Positions 44,772-54,817 are shown, counted from the first letter of the stretch. The stretch is 64,000 bases of DNA from Gimesia benthica (GCF_009720525.1 NZ_CP043930.1:310001-374000); one strand, 5' to 3'. Numbers and translations: made by a program. Notes: generated by a model from the sequence alone, not told the origin.

Positions 44772-44846
44772 GTTCTGGTAACCAGACAGTCCGCCTCCGC
44801 CACTGGTTCACCCCGATCAGCAGAACGATAAACAGGAACAGCCACC

Positions 44847-45194
44847 ATGGCTCACAACGAAACAGCACTGACCACCGTCGCGACAGTCTCCACCGAACTC
44901 GAAGCCGCCTTGCTGATCGATCTACTCGCAGAGCAGGGCATTACCGCCACACAGACCGGCGGCCTCACCGCACAATTCCGGGCCGAAGCACCGGGGGGCG
45001 TCGAAGTCATGGTGCTGCAGGATCAACAGGCTGCCGCCCGCGCAATCATCGCAGAAAACGAAGCGCTGAACGCACAGTACCAGTCAGCAGTACAGGACGC
45101 CGAGTATACCACCAGCCTCAGAAAGTTCGGTTACTGGACGCTCATCATCGGTAATGCCGTCGCGCTGCTCATTCTGCTGGTCCTGGCGATATGA
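44847..45194 (+). CDS. DUF2007-type signal-transducing protein with C-terminal membrane helix
   Basis: 115 residues. The first 70 (TVATVSTELEAALLIDLLAEQGI, then VEVMVLQDQQAAARAIIAE) match DUF2007, a small PII-like domain found in regulatory proteins. A single helix at the C-terminus (WTLIIGNAVALLILLVLA) anchors it. AGGAA before the ATG. It overlaps the next gene by four bases (ATGA), so coupled. Confidence 0.75.
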   Translation: MAHNETALTTVATVSTELEAALLIDLLAEQGITATQTGGLTAQFRAEAPGGVEVMVLQDQQAAARAIIAENEALNAQYQSAVQDAEYTTSLRKFGYWTLIIGNAVALLILLVLAI

Positions 45195-45622
45195 CTTCTA
45201 CTCCCGATGCTGAAAGCGGCTGGATCAAATGTGCCCCGCAGGAAACACGAGTTCTACTGGAGCAGGGGGAGGTGCGATTCTTAACATACACACTCTCACA
45301 TACCATCGCTGTGCTCCGATTACAATCACACGACGCAGAGCCACAATATCTTGTCTGCACCTGCTGTCAGAGCCTGTCGCTGTCCGATACACAGCAGGCT
45401 CCGGTCGAACGCCTGAGCTGCCGACTGAATGACGAGTCCGGTTATCTGCTGTTCGATGAATCAGACAACCTGCGCATTCACTGTTCGGCACTCCAGCTCT
45501 TCAACCGACAGTCATTAAAATGGTGGATGGACAGCTATGGCTTCAATCCAGATGAGATACAGCAATCGGATGCGGCCCGGTTGCTGAATGTACTCACCTT
45601 GATCAACGACGCCACACTCTGA
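45191..45622 (+). CDS. Hypothetical protein coupled to the DUF2007 gene
   Basis: 143 residues, soluble, with four Cys including CTCCQSL, which could bind metal. No family recognised. Its ATG overlaps the TGA of the DUF2007 gene. Ends 14 bases before the convergent barrel gene. Confidence 0.5.
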   Translation: MTSTPDAESGWIKCAPQETRVLLEQGEVRFLTYTLSHTIAVLRLQSHDAEPQYLVCTCCQSLSLSDTQQAPVERLSCRLNDESGYLLFDESDNLRIHCSALQLFNRQSLKWWMDSYGFNPDEIQQSDAARLLNVLTLINDATL

Positions 45623-45636
45623 CCATCCCTGGCAGC

Positions 45637-46428
45637 TTACCGGCGACCAATCAGGTTACCCAGCGAGTTAAACCGGATCCCCAGCATGACCTGGTGTGAG
45701 GTCAGGTCGGCGCTGTAATTGCCAGCCGAAATCGTAGGATCGAAATTCGCATGCAAGTCGACCATGGTTGAACCGTAATCCATGTAGCGATACCCCAGGT
45801 CCAGTGTCACTCGCTGACTGACATCCCAGGCCACGCCGCCCCCGATCTGCCAGGCAAAGCGATTGAAGCGGGCATCCCCACTCACCAGGGTATCGTCGAC
45901 ACTCACACGACCGCCATTGACACCAATTCCGCCACCGATGTAAATCGTCTTGTTGTTTTTCAGCGGAAAATCGAGCCAGCAGTTGGTCATCACACTCCAA
46001 CGATCATCGTAGTCAACCACATAGTTCTGAATCGGACCTTCGAGTTGAAAGCTGGTCGTCGTCAGCCCTCCCAGATCGCGAAAGGCGCCTTCGACTTCGA
46101 AACGCAGCGCCTTGCGCTTGCAGCCGATAGGAATGCGGGTACCCAGGGCCAGACCAAAGTCATAGGCGACGTTATTATCTGACCCGCTGTTCGCCAGGTA
46201 GGAGAAGCTGTTGAACCCACCACTCTCCATGTGATTGACCGAAGCATAGTTATTGGCGGAAATATAGAACGAAACACGGTCGGTCCAGCAGTCCTCGACA
46301 CAGGGGACGCAGTCCAGTAAATCGTCTTCGTTAAAGCACTCGTAAACACCGGCCTGTGCGTCTGCCGCAGAGAAGAGACTCGCAGACAACGTGACTCCCA
46401 CAGCCAGAAAGGTTTTAAAGCAGTTCAT
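45637..46428 (-). CDS. Outer-membrane beta-barrel protein
   Basis: 263 residues with signal peptide (ending AQAG). After a Cys-rich N-terminal stretch (CFNEDDLLDCVPCVEDC), alternating strands such as RVTLDLGYRYMDYG and HQVMLGIRFN-SLG, with the final aromatic/polar strand, are typical of 8-stranded porin-like or OmpA-like barrels. The Cys residues suggest disulfides near the start. Role: envelope structure or pore; substrate unknown. Confidence 0.7.
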   Translation of the reverse strand: MNCFKTFLAVGVTLSASLFSAADAQAGVYECFNEDDLLDCVPCVEDCWTDRVSFYISANNYASVNHMESGGFNSFSYLANSGSDNNVAYDFGLALGTRIPIGCKRKALRFEVEGAFRDLGGLTTTSFQLEGPIQNYVVDYDDRWSVMTNCWLDFPLKNNKTIYIGGGIGVNGGRVSVDDTLVSGDARFNRFAWQIGGGVAWDVSQRVTLDLGYRYMDYGSTMVDLHANFDPTISAGNYSADLTSHQVMLGIRFNSLGNLIGRR

Positions 46429-46998
46429 CCTTCCCCCATGTCAAAAAAACAATGTTTGATTTTCAAAGTCTGTGTATCTGAGCCTGTATCCGAGAGTCGG
46501 CTTCGCTGGAGAAACCGTTACAGTTCCTTCTGCGTATCGTCCTCGTACCAGCGTCAGAATCCGACTTTCCCGCAGAACGGGGGAGGGAAACAGAATGTCA
46601 CGTCGGTCGTAAGCATCAGCAGTGATCTATGCATTTGTCCGCAGGCACCAGTCGTGCTCAGCAGTTTTATCCTGACGTTTCTGGTGAACACGCCAGCTGT
46701 GCTCACTGTACCGCTCGGCTGAAATGCGGGGGAGCAGTGCGGTTGTAACAGTTCTCAGCTCATGTGACGCCCGAAACTGGTCCCTGAGTCCTGCAATCCT
46801 TACGTAACACTGATAACAGCAACCGCTTCGGTGTCATCCGACTGAAAATATAGCGATTTTAGACAACTTATATGATTTACTTCCGCCATTTTACGTGGTA
46901 CATTCAAACAGACAGCCGCCGGTGAGCTCAGCTCCTGCAGCGGCTCCTGCCTGCGATTATCCCTGAAATACGTTAATATCCCTGGAATTTCCCCGATC
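46429..46998. other. Intergenic region, no gene recognised
   Basis: About 570 bases between divergent genes. Short ORFs here have no family pattern or ribosome sites. Promoters for the barrel gene and the lipoprotein gene must lie inside. I see no RNA gene or repeat. Confidence 0.3.
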
Positions 46999-48213
46999 AT
47001 GAATGTTTCGTTACGTCTGTCTTTGTTTGCACTTCTGTTCGCCGGTCTCTGTTTCACAACGGGCTGCAATCAGTCATCCCCTTCGGAATCCGCAGATTCC
47101 AGCAGTGAAACAGAAACCGAAGTTGCCAGCAGCAGAGAGCTCGAATCCCCCGAAGAACTGCTGAAAAAAGTAGAGCAGGCCATCGAGGTCTCGCAGCAGA
47201 AGTATCTCGAGTCGGAAAAGCATTCTCCCTGGGAAATCTTCCACGGCATTCTGGCTTTTCGCAAAGACTATAAGATCAAGAAAGACGGCCAGACCGTCAA
47301 TGCCCTGGAATGGCTCTCTTCCGGAGTCACCTACGACGGCGAACCCTGGTTCCAGAAAACCGAGTTCGGCGGACGTCCCCATCCTTACACAAAAGAGAAC
47401 GCCTTCGAAGGTCATAAGAATCAGTCACTGGCGATCATGGCGATGGCTGACATCCCCTTAGATCATCAGGTTCAGACTCCCGATGGCCCCATCACCGTGG
47501 CAGACATGGTTGAAAATGCCAAGAAGGAGATCCAGGAAAACGAAGAAATCACCTGGTCTCTCTGGGCTCTGGTCCATTACCTCGGACCGGACGCCGTCTG
47601 GTACGACAAAAAAGGTGAAGAGTGGCACATGTCAGACCTGGTCTACATGCAGAACAACACGATCACCAACGACTCCCCCTGTGGCGGTACACACGCTTTA
47701 TTTGCACTCGCTTATGCCCGCAATACCTACCGGAATGCAGGTCATCGTCTGTCGAGCTACTGGCTGGAAGCGGATCAGAAACTGCAGCGTTACATTGAAG
47801 AAGCCAAGGCGATGCAGAACCTAGACGGTTCCTTTTCTTACGATTACTTCTTCCAGAAAAGCGCCTGCGAGAACTTCCAGGAGCGTCTGGAAACCACAGG
47901 GCATACGCTCGAATTCCTGATGATGGCGCTGCCCGATGATCGCCTCAACGAAGAATGGGTTCGCAAAGCAGTTTCTCTGCTGGCCAACGATATCATCGAT
48001 AACAAAGGGGAAAAGGTAAACTATTCCGCGTTGTATCATGCCATCGATGGACTGGTCATTTACCGGAACCGGATGGATCCCAATCGCACCGCACAGCTGG
48101 GCAGCAAAAGCTACAAGACACCGGATGAATCCACAGAAGCCAAGGCCAACGTGAAAGTTCTGAAGCCTGTCACTCCCGCCGCCCCGGCACTGCCACCAGT
48201 GCCAAAGCAGTAG
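46999..48213 (+). CDS. Lipoprotein with probable alpha/alpha-toroid fold
   Basis: 404 residues. Signal with lipobox FTTGC (Cys near 23), then a Ser/Glu-rich linker. The main part has repeated helix pairs with conserved blocks (HKNQSLAIMAMADIPLD, SPCGGTHALFALAYARN, ETTGHTLEFLMMALPDDRL). The pattern of a Cys-Gly-Gly-Thr-His segment and even helix spacing resembles terpene-cyclase/glycosidase toroids. The C-terminus is a Pro-rich tail. Function unknown; it is probably anchored in an envelope membrane. Confidence 0.6.
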   Translation: MNVSLRLSLFALLFAGLCFTTGCNQSSPSESADSSSETETEVASSRELESPEELLKKVEQAIEVSQQKYLESEKHSPWEIFHGILAFRKDYKIKKDGQTVNALEWLSSGVTYDGEPWFQKTEFGGRPHPYTKENAFEGHKNQSLAIMAMADIPLDHQVQTPDGPITVADMVENAKKEIQENEEITWSLWALVHYLGPDAVWYDKKGEEWHMSDLVYMQNNTITNDSPCGGTHALFALAYARNTYRNAGHRLSSYWLEADQKLQRYIEEAKAMQNLDGSFSYDYFFQKSACENFQERLETTGHTLEFLMMALPDDRLNEEWVRKAVSLLANDIIDNKGEKVNYSALYHAIDGLVIYRNRMDPNRTAQLGSKSYKTPDESTEAKANVKVLKPVTPAAPALPPVPKQ

Positions 48214-48225
48214 ACTACACGCAGC

Positions 48226-48801
48226 TTATTGCTGCGGAGTTTCTGTATCCTGGGGAGTTGCTGATGGATCCTGCCTAGGCATTCCCGGCAGACTTCCCAC
48301 GTTGATCAGGAAAAATCCGGTCATCAGCAGGTCGACGCCGAGCAGGGTCCCTACGGCCCAAAGTCCGGAGAGAGGCCACTCAGCCCAGATCAGTCCCCCC
48401 AGCAACAGCGAGATAATTCCGCTGAACAGTACCTGTCCCCAACCAGCAGCAGGTTTGAGACTGAAGGACATCAGAACCTTCCACGTCCCTTCAAACAGGA
48501 AGAACATCGCCATCATCAATGTCAGGAACGACAACCCGAACAGGGGATGACTGATGATACCAAAGCCGCCGAGGATCATCAAAATCCCCAGGATGATGTG
48601 CATCATTTTGCCAGAAGTGTCACCGGCCTGTGATGTCTGAAACAGGTACAGAAACCCTCCAAACAGCAGCAGGGATCCAATCACCAGCACGACCGCTGTC
48701 CCAGCTACAGCGGGTGTGATCAGAGAAATCACTCCAAGCACACAGAGAATGATTCCAGTCATTTTGAAGTTTTTGATGACGGGTGGAGTAGTGGTCGACA
48801 T
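48226..48801 (-). CDS. HdeD/DUF308 family membrane protein
   Basis: 191 residues with six hydrophobic helices in the HdeD arrangement (for example IILCVLGVISLITPAVAGTAVV, then GFGIISHPLFGLSFLTLMMA and ALIGLIW-like GGLIWAEWPLSGLWAVGTLLG). HdeD protects E. coli from acid; in planctomycetes the role is not known. GAGG is near the ATG. It converges with the lipoprotein gene with 12 bases between them. Confidence 0.8.
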   Translation of the reverse strand: MSTTTPPVIKNFKMTGIILCVLGVISLITPAVAGTAVVLVIGSLLLFGGFLYLFQTSQAGDTSGKMMHIILGILMILGGFGIISHPLFGLSFLTLMMAMFFLFEGTWKVLMSFSLKPAAGWGQVLFSGIISLLLGGLIWAEWPLSGLWAVGTLLGVDLLMTGFFLINVGSLPGMPRQDPSATPQDTETPQQ

Positions 48802-49216
48802 GGTGAGAACCTCGTCTGGGTTAATAACAAAGTGCCGGGGTTTAATAATTTACAGTACTGTTCAAAGCAGGCAGATCCCACGCTGAAACGGGATACGATG
48901 GAGTAGCGCTGCCCAATAATCAAGCATTATCAGCCTGAGCAGAGTCTTGATTCCACCGTTTCATTCTACTTCGGACAGCATTACAGATTCACTCAAGAAA
49001 ACTCAAAAGTTCTATTTTAATCTGATTATGCACAAAAAAACGGCCAGCCTGAGACACAGCTCACACTGATTGGCACGCTGCTTGCTTAGAAAGATTTATT
49101 ATCTTTTTCTAATGACTGAACATTCTCAATTCGGTCACGCTGGTCTCTCATGACTGGCAGAGATCGTACAACTGTTCTCTCATCTGTCGTCATCATTCTT
49201 TCGCAAGGAGTCTTCT
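48802..49216. other. Intergenic region upstream of the pseudopilin gene
   Basis: About 415 bases, AT-rich near 49020-49110. A T/A-rich inverted repeat (TAGAAAGAT with ATCTTTTTCTA) lies near 49090. No gene recognised; should contain the pseudopilin promoter. Confidence 0.3.
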
Positions 49217-50188
49217 GTGTCCTGTCCCAAACCACGCCGTAAAGGATTTACGCTGATCGAACTGCTGGTGGTGATTGCCATCATCGCTATCCTGATTGCG
49301 CTCCTGTTGCCCGCTGTTCAACAGGCACGTGAAGCAGCACGACGCTCAACCTGTAAGAACAATCTCAAACAACTGGGACTGGCACTGCATAACTACAACG
49401 AAACGTTTGGTGTGCTGCCTTACTCTGTTTCTCACTCTGGTTCCTGTAGTGCCGGTTCAGCCAGCACTGGCGGTAAAGTCACCCTGAATCACCGCGGCTG
49501 GTTGTTACTATTGCCCTACCTGGAACAAAGCGCCTTGTACAATACTTTCAACTCAAGTTATGCCTCAGGGTCATACAATCCTTCAGGCGGCACGATTGTC
49601 GCACCGGGGGCCTCTGGAAATGACAACGACATTGTGGTCTCCACTAAAGTACCGGTCTTTCTCTGTCCCTCTGACGCGACCCCCGAAGCCTATGGAACGA
49701 CCTCCAGCACCCACTATTCAATTTCCCCCGGTAACTCAACCCTGCTGGGTGTGTTTACCAACTATGACTTCAGCACCAACAGCCAGTATTCGACCTGTAC
49801 CAACTGGGGAGAACTTGGTATCTCCAGTCGCCCGATGTTCGGTTTCAACGGATGTGCCAAATTCCGTGATGTCTCAGACGGCATGAGTAACACTGTCGCA
49901 GTCGTCGAGACCACACGTCTGGTTGCCAACGGAGAGGGAACCGCCTGGGGCTTTGCGAAATGGGTCGGCAACGGCACCAACTTCGCGGGAGCGAACATCA
50001 ACACCTGGTACTCCAGCGGTCCCGTAGGTAATCTCGCGTCCTGGGGCTATTCGGGTAGTTTTCATACGGGTGGATGTCATGTTCTGCTCGGCGATGGAGC
50101 CGTTCGCTTCATCAGCGAAAACATTGACGCGACCACCCGTGTCTATCTCTCGTACATCGCCGATGGAAAAGTACTTGGCGAATTCTAA
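49217..50188 (+). CDS. DUF1559 pseudopilin-like protein
   Basis: 323 residues from a GTG with AAGGAG upstream. The N-terminus [20 protein letters not shown] is a type IV prepilin signal cut before the Phe, followed by [15 protein letters not shown] and KNNLKQLGLALHNY, the DUF1559 hallmark. The C-terminal domain ends with HTGGCHVLLGDGAVRFISENID, the SBP/DUF1559 signature. Planctomycetes carry dozens of these; they may form pseudopili of secretion systems. A lipoprotein follows, probably in the same transcript, behind a hairpin. Confidence 0.92.
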   Translation: MSCPKPRRKGFTLIELLVVIAIIAILIALLLPAVQQAREAARRSTCKNNLKQLGLALHNYNETFGVLPYSVSHSGSCSAGSASTGGKVTLNHRGWLLLLPYLEQSALYNTFNSSYASGSYNPSGGTIVAPGASGNDNDIVVSTKVPVFLCPSDATPEAYGTTSSTHYSISPGNSTLLGVFTNYDFSTNSQYSTCTNWGELGISSRPMFGFNGCAKFRDVSDGMSNTVAVVETTRLVANGEGTAWGFAKWVGNGTNFAGANINTWYSSGPVGNLASWGYSGSFHTGGCHVLLGDGAVRFISENIDATTRVYLSYIADGKVLGEF

Positions 50189-50209
50189 TCCCTGACTGAC
50201 AGTTCCATT

Positions 50210-50243
50210 GATCAATCGGCGGCACAGTTGTCGCCGATTGATC
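50210..50243 (+). terminator. Hairpin between pseudopilin and lipoprotein genes
   Basis: GATCAATCGGCG pairs perfectly with CGCCGATTGATC over 12 bp with a 10-nt loop. No T-run follows, so it may stabilise the upstream mRNA or partly terminate. Confidence 0.6.
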
Positions 50244-50275
50244 CTTCTCTAGAAACTTCATTCGAAACGAGTCCC

Positions 50276-50716
50276 ATGGCTGTAAGATTTTTTTGTATCC
50301 TGTCGTTAGTGTGCCTGACTGCCTGTGGCAGTTCAGAGACCAAGCGTGATGAATTAAAAACCTTTCCCACCTGGGGAACCGTAACGATTAAAGGCAAAGC
50401 GGTGCCGGGTGTCTCTGTGGTTTTCTTTCCTGATGGCCAGACAAGCGGGCAGGGGGGACGTGGCACCACCGATGAGTCAGGCCAGTTCATGCTCTGCTAC
50501 CAGGACGGCCGCGACGGTGTGCCTCCCGGAAACTACCGCGTGCTGTTCGAACATTTCGTGATGCCCGATGGTTCCCAGGTTCCCGAAAGCGAATTCCCTG
50601 CAGACGTCGGTGCTATCAATCAGCTGCCCCACAAATTCAGCGATTTCGGCACCTCGCCTTTCAAGGCAACCGTTCCGAAAGGGGGCACATCAGATCTGGA
50701 ATTCGATCTGAAATAA
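50276..50716 (+). CDS. Small lipoprotein, carboxypeptidase-regulatory/transthyretin-like
   Basis: About 146 residues from the ATG at 50276; an in-frame start at 50228 falls in the hairpin and is unlikely. Lipobox LTAC. A beta-sandwich domain follows: GTVTIKGKAVPGVSVVFFPDG and TDESGQFMLCYQDG with PPGNYRVLFEH, typical of the DUF4198/carboxypeptidase-regulatory-like fold that planctomycetes place next to DUF1559 genes. The pair arrangement supports a shared envelope role. Confidence 0.82.
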   Translation: MAVRFFCILSLVCLTACGSSETKRDELKTFPTWGTVTIKGKAVPGVSVVFFPDGQTSGQGGRGTTDESGQFMLCYQDGRDGVPPGNYRVLFEHFVMPDGSQVPESEFPADVGAINQLPHKFSDFGTSPFKATVPKGGTSDLEFDLK

Positions 50717-50757
50717 CGCTCGACCGTCTCGGTTGACTTTCGCCAGATGCATTCAGA

Positions 50758-51921
50758 TCACTTCTGCTGATCCAGTTGATCCTGCAGCAGCCAGTATTCG
50801 AAGAAGCGATAGATCTGCTCATTGGATTCCGGGTTCGGTGAATGTTTTTCACGATTGGTCATCGCGACCCGGTTCTTATATCCCAGGAAATCATTCACGG
50901 CGATCGTGTGATTCAGTGCCCGCCACTGACTGGGGGGATCTTCCGAACCGCCTGACACCAGGAATGGACGTGGGGCCATCAACGCATGCAATTCATGCAG
51001 ATCGTGGCCTTCTTTGACGAGCCGTTTATACAGACCGGTTCGTGGATTCTCTTTGGTCGGCAGCCCCCGTTTGCGGAAATCAGGCCCTTCATAACCCAGG
51101 TACCAGGGTTCCCAGTAATTCACGCTGGGACGCTTTTCATTGAAGACAATCCCGCCATCCGACCAGGCAGCACAGGCGAATTTATCGTACAGGCAGGAAG
51201 CGAACATCGACCACTTGCCGCCATACGAGTGCCCCATGACTCCAATCCGTTCGGGATCGACTTCGCTCCGGTTCGCCAGCACATGAAAGGCATTCGCCGC
51301 TCCGTAGGCCAAAGCAGACAGCGGCTGGATCTCCGCTTTCTCGCGATTGGGATAGTAGAGTGAATAGTCATGGCCGACAGAAAATGTCACGAAACCCCGT
51401 TTAGCCAGGGCCCGCGCAAAGTCCCGATTTTCGCCTTTCAGGCCGACACCGGTCTCCGGTTCATAATAGACCACCAGTACAGCCGGACGACTGTGATCCG
51501 GCTTCGCACCATGGGGAATCAACAGGTAACCGGTATTCGGGTGCCCGGGAGCAATGTCGAACTGGACCGTGTACTGCGTATAACCTTCCTTCTGCTCTTG
51601 CTTCAGTGTTTTCACATCGGGATGTTCATTCACGGGCGGCCATTCACCCATCATTGTGTGCCAGGTCTTGAGAATTTCCTGACGACGCTTCTGCCAGTCC
51701 GCTTTGGTTTTCACCGGACTGCCATCGTAGAATTTCAGCGGTGTTTTCAAATCCCCCAGGTCACCTTTGAATTCCGAACCGGGTTCAAAAAAGGGAGCGA
51801 TCTGCTGCCAGAGTTGCTGGGCGCGAGCGGGAGAAACCTGTGGCGCCTCATCGCCGGCCTGCAGCAGAGATGTACTCAACAGACTCAACAACACCAATCC
51901 ACTTAGAAACCATTGTTTCAT
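50758..51921 (-). CDS. Secreted alpha/beta hydrolase (acetyl xylan esterase/dienelactone hydrolase type)
   Basis: About 387 residues from the ATG at 51921 with GGGAGAG upstream. Signal peptide ending LLQAG. The nucleophile elbow GVMGHSYGGKWSMF lies near residue 230; ALMAPRPFLVSGGSED holds the acid Asp region and the final His is likely in ALNHTIAVND. The family deacetylates sugars or hydrolyses esters. Ends 41 bases from the convergent lipoprotein gene. Confidence 0.78.
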   Translation of the reverse strand: MKQWFLSGLVLLSLLSTSLLQAGDEAPQVSPARAQQLWQQIAPFFEPGSEFKGDLGDLKTPLKFYDGSPVKTKADWQKRRQEILKTWHTMMGEWPPVNEHPDVKTLKQEQKEGYTQYTVQFDIAPGHPNTGYLLIPHGAKPDHSRPAVLVVYYEPETGVGLKGENRDFARALAKRGFVTFSVGHDYSLYYPNREKAEIQPLSALAYGAANAFHVLANRSEVDPERIGVMGHSYGGKWSMFASCLYDKFACAAWSDGGIVFNEKRPSVNYWEPWYLGYEGPDFRKRGLPTKENPRTGLYKRLVKEGHDLHELHALMAPRPFLVSGGSEDPPSQWRALNHTIAVNDFLGYKNRVAMTNREKHSPNPESNEQIYRFFEYWLLQDQLDQQK

Positions 51922-52129
51922 CAAAACACTCTCCCTTTTCAACGGTTGTTTTCTCCAGAGCAGCTCATTCTTCACACTCCAGCATCATAGCCCGTCCGGC
52001 GATTGAAAGGAACTCCTCGCATTAGATTCTTGATTCCCATCCCAAAACTGCGCAAGATGATCAGAAAGGAATTCGTTTTCTTTTAAACATCTCCTGGTAA
52101 TTTTCACCCGACATCAAGGATCTCGTCCT

Positions 52130-53038
52130 ATGCAACGCCTGTTACTCTCGCTCGCTGCGGCTTTGGCACTGATGACATCAACAGCCCTGGCAGCAGATCA
52201 GCCGAAACCGACCTACGCTGATGTTTCCTATGGTCCCTACAAAATGGACAAGCTCGACTTCTGGGAAGCCAAGGGGGAAGGGCCCCGTCCGCTGCTGGTT
52301 TACATCCACGGGGGTGGCTGGATTGGTGGCGACAAAGCCCGTCTGCCCGGCAACATCAAAACATTTCTCGACAAAGGCATTTCCTACGCAGCAGTGAATT
52401 ACCGTCTGACGGGGGAAGCACCGCTGCCTGCTCCCGTACATGATGCGGCGCGTGCGATTCAGTTCCTGCGACACAAGGCCAAAGAGTGGAACATCAACAA
52501 AAATAAAATCGCTCTGACAGGGGGCAGCGCCGGCGCCTGCACATCCATGTGGCTGCTCTGCCATGACGACATGGCCGACCCCAAAGCGAAAGACCCGGTC
52601 CTGCGTGAATCAACGCGGGTCACCGCAGCAGCCGTCGGCGGCGGTCAGACTTCCATCGACCCCAAGGTCATCGAACCCTGGCTCGGTCCGAATGTCCTCA
52701 AGCATGCCATGATTTACAAATCAGTGGGCGGCAATAGCATGCAGGAAGTCATGGACAACTACGAAAAGCACGCAGCCCTGTACAAGGAATTCTCTCCCTA
52801 CAACCACGTGACCGCCGACGATCCACCACTGCTGATGACGTACGGCAACAATATGAAACTCCCTTCAGAAAACGCCGGCCACGGAATCCATCACCCGGTC
52901 TACGGTGTCAAAATGAAAGAGAAAGCCGACAAGGCGGGCATGGAATGTCATCTCTTGATTCCTGGCGTTTCGCAATCAGAGAAATACAAAAACACGAATG
53001 ACTTCCTGATCGATAAACTCACAGGCGATGATTCGTAA
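52130..53038 (+). CDS. Secreted esterase/lipase of alpha/beta hydrolase family (BD-FAE/HSL-like)
   Basis: 302 residues with signal peptide (ending ALAAD). The oxyanion-hole motif HGGGWIGGD lies near 60 and the nucleophile motif GGSAGACTS near 130, as in hormone-sensitive-lipase relatives and BD-FAE. The late acid and His positions are less clear; H near LLIPGVSQS is missing the usual DxxH spacing. It probably hydrolyses sugar or aromatic esters outside the cytoplasm. Closed by a bidirectional terminator. Confidence 0.78.
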   Translation: MQRLLLSLAAALALMTSTALAADQPKPTYADVSYGPYKMDKLDFWEAKGEGPRPLLVYIHGGGWIGGDKARLPGNIKTFLDKGISYAAVNYRLTGEAPLPAPVHDAARAIQFLRHKAKEWNINKNKIALTGGSAGACTSMWLLCHDDMADPKAKDPVLRESTRVTAAAVGGGQTSIDPKVIEPWLGPNVLKHAMIYKSVGGNSMQEVMDNYEKHAALYKEFSPYNHVTADDPPLLMTYGNNMKLPSENAGHGIHHPVYGVKMKEKADKAGMECHLLIPGVSQSEKYKNTNDFLIDKLTGDDS

Positions 53039-53065
53039 GCGGCTCGCGACTGTTTGACCGAAATC

Positions 53066-53111
53066 AAAACACAGAGTCAGCCCCTGAACGGACATGGCTC
53101 TGTGTTTTTTT
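53066..53111. terminator. Bidirectional terminator between convergent genes
   Basis: AAAACACAGAG (53066-53076) pairs with CTCTGTGTTTT (53098-53108). A T-run follows on both strands, so it serves the esterase gene and the opposing DUF4185-like gene, whose stop codon touches it. Confidence 0.9.
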
Positions 53112-54630
53112 ATTGCGTGAACTGTTCAGCAGCGATTCGTGGATCGGACAGATCCAGGCGGTACATGATCTGATTGTAATCGTAACGCGGCGTTTTAACT
53201 TTATTCCCCGAGAAGAGCGTTGTATAAGTCCCCTCAAAATAAATCAGCCGTCCGTTTTCCCGGGCAAACAGGGGATGCTGCTTAGGATTGTAAAAGCTGT
53301 ATCTGTCGTGTGTCACGATCTTGTGGCCCCACTTCCAGGGCCCCAAAGGACTGTCAGCTTCCGAATACCAGATCTCACCCAGCATCGAAGTCCCGTTCTT
53401 TTGCGAAGCAATCATCGTCCACTTGCCGCGATAGGCGTTCCAGGCTACCGAACTGTTATGCAGCTGCACACGTTGCTTTGTCTTCAGATCACGAAACTGG
53501 AAAAATGCCTCCTCCGGTCGCAGTTGCTGCTCAGCGATCAGCATCTGCTCCAGTTCATAACTCAACGGGGGAACTCCTTTCCGCCAGGCATACTTCACAT
53601 GTCCCTGGTCATCGCGGTCTACGGTCCAGAGACCTTTCTTAGCCCCGGGCTGGAAATAAGAATAGGTTTCATATTCACTGAGTTCTCCCAGGGCATCCAT
53701 AGTTGCAGGTACACGGATCAGGGGAATCTCCAGTCCGAACAGCAGATAATCACGCCCCTCCATTTCATACCGGACCGGATGACCAACCGGGTAGAGCGGT
53801 GCATCGAAATCGAACGTCTTCCGCTTTTCAAACTGGTTCGTTTCTGAATTGAATTCGACCAGCCCCCGTTCATAGACCGTCAGTGGAGCCTTCACCTTCA
53901 CATATTTCGCAAACAGACGCTCCCGCCCCGATTCATCCTTCAAGGTCACCAGCGCATCGATCCACGTCGGCCCCGCTCCCGGCATTGGGCAGGTCTGGCT
54001 GGCAAAGCCACTCGCATCGACGAAATACTCCAGGTTGATTCCCCGCTCGATCGGCAGGCCTCCCTGGCCGGGCAGTTCCGAGACGGCCCCGGGAACCTGA
54101 AAGTTCCCCAGCGGATAACTGGTGCGGTTCGTATCTCCCCAGAACCAGTAGACCCGCCCCTGAAATAACGTGTTCTGCACACTGTCCGATCCCAGCACCT
54201 GCGCGTTGAGTACCGGATGTTTCAAAGGCACCGGTTCCCCCGTCAGCAGGCTGTCCCGATAGATTCCGCCCCCCGTGATGCGATAAAGCCGTTCCGCCAC
54301 GTTGATGCGTTTCAGTTCCAGAACTGCGTTCCCGCCCGATGTCACTTTCAGCTTCTTACCCCGGTACCCGAAACCATCTGCGGGGTATTCATAACCATGA
54401 CTGCGAATGAAAAAATAGACTTCCTGATTCACCAGTCCCGGTTCATTTACCGCAGCGATTCCATTGCTGTCGGTCACATACTGAATCTCATTGACGGTCT
54501 TCAACTCGACCAGTGGGATGCCCCGTTTCGTACCGGCATCGATCACACGAATCTGGAAACAGTCACTCGCCAGCGATAACCGGGGAGCACAACACCAGGC
54601 GATGAGCATCAGGCACGCGATGTTCCGCAT
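53110..54630 (-). CDS. Secreted DUF4185-like beta-propeller protein
   Basis: About 506 residues from ATG 54630 (signal peptide, ending LSLAS). A short Ig/CNA-like strand region leads (DAGTKRGIPLVEL). The rest repeats propeller-like blades with WFWGDTNRT near 165, typical of DUF4185/glycosidase-like five-blade folds, and later WNAYRGKWTMIAS and EIWYSEADSPLGPW. These fit proteins that bind or cleave carbohydrate. Substrate unknown. Confidence 0.68.
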   Translation of the reverse strand: MRNIACLMLIAWCCAPRLSLASDCFQIRVIDAGTKRGIPLVELKTVNEIQYVTDSNGIAAVNEPGLVNQEVYFFIRSHGYEYPADGFGYRGKKLKVTSGGNAVLELKRINVAERLYRITGGGIYRDSLLTGEPVPLKHPVLNAQVLGSDSVQNTLFQGRVYWFWGDTNRTSYPLGNFQVPGAVSELPGQGGLPIERGINLEYFVDASGFASQTCPMPGAGPTWIDALVTLKDESGRERLFAKYVKVKAPLTVYERGLVEFNSETNQFEKRKTFDFDAPLYPVGHPVRYEMEGRDYLLFGLEIPLIRVPATMDALGELSEYETYSYFQPGAKKGLWTVDRDDQGHVKYAWRKGVPPLSYELEQMLIAEQQLRPEEAFFQFRDLKTKQRVQLHNSSVAWNAYRGKWTMIASQKNGTSMLGEIWYSEADSPLGPWKWGHKIVTHDRYSFYNPKQHPLFARENGRLIYFEGTYTTLFSGNKVKTPRYDYNQIMYRLDLSDPRIAAEQFTQ

Positions 54631-54817
54631 CAAAGTCTCTCCCATTTTTTCTTGTCACGATTATTCATTCACCAGACAACTACACTTTCGTTCGGTCTCG
54701 CTTCCGATATACTAAACAAGATAAAGTAAATCAGCTCGCATCATCTGTGCGACCGGTGATTCGCTTATCTTAATCAATCATCCCCGACAATCTCACCCGT
54801 TTTCTGAAATCATTCTC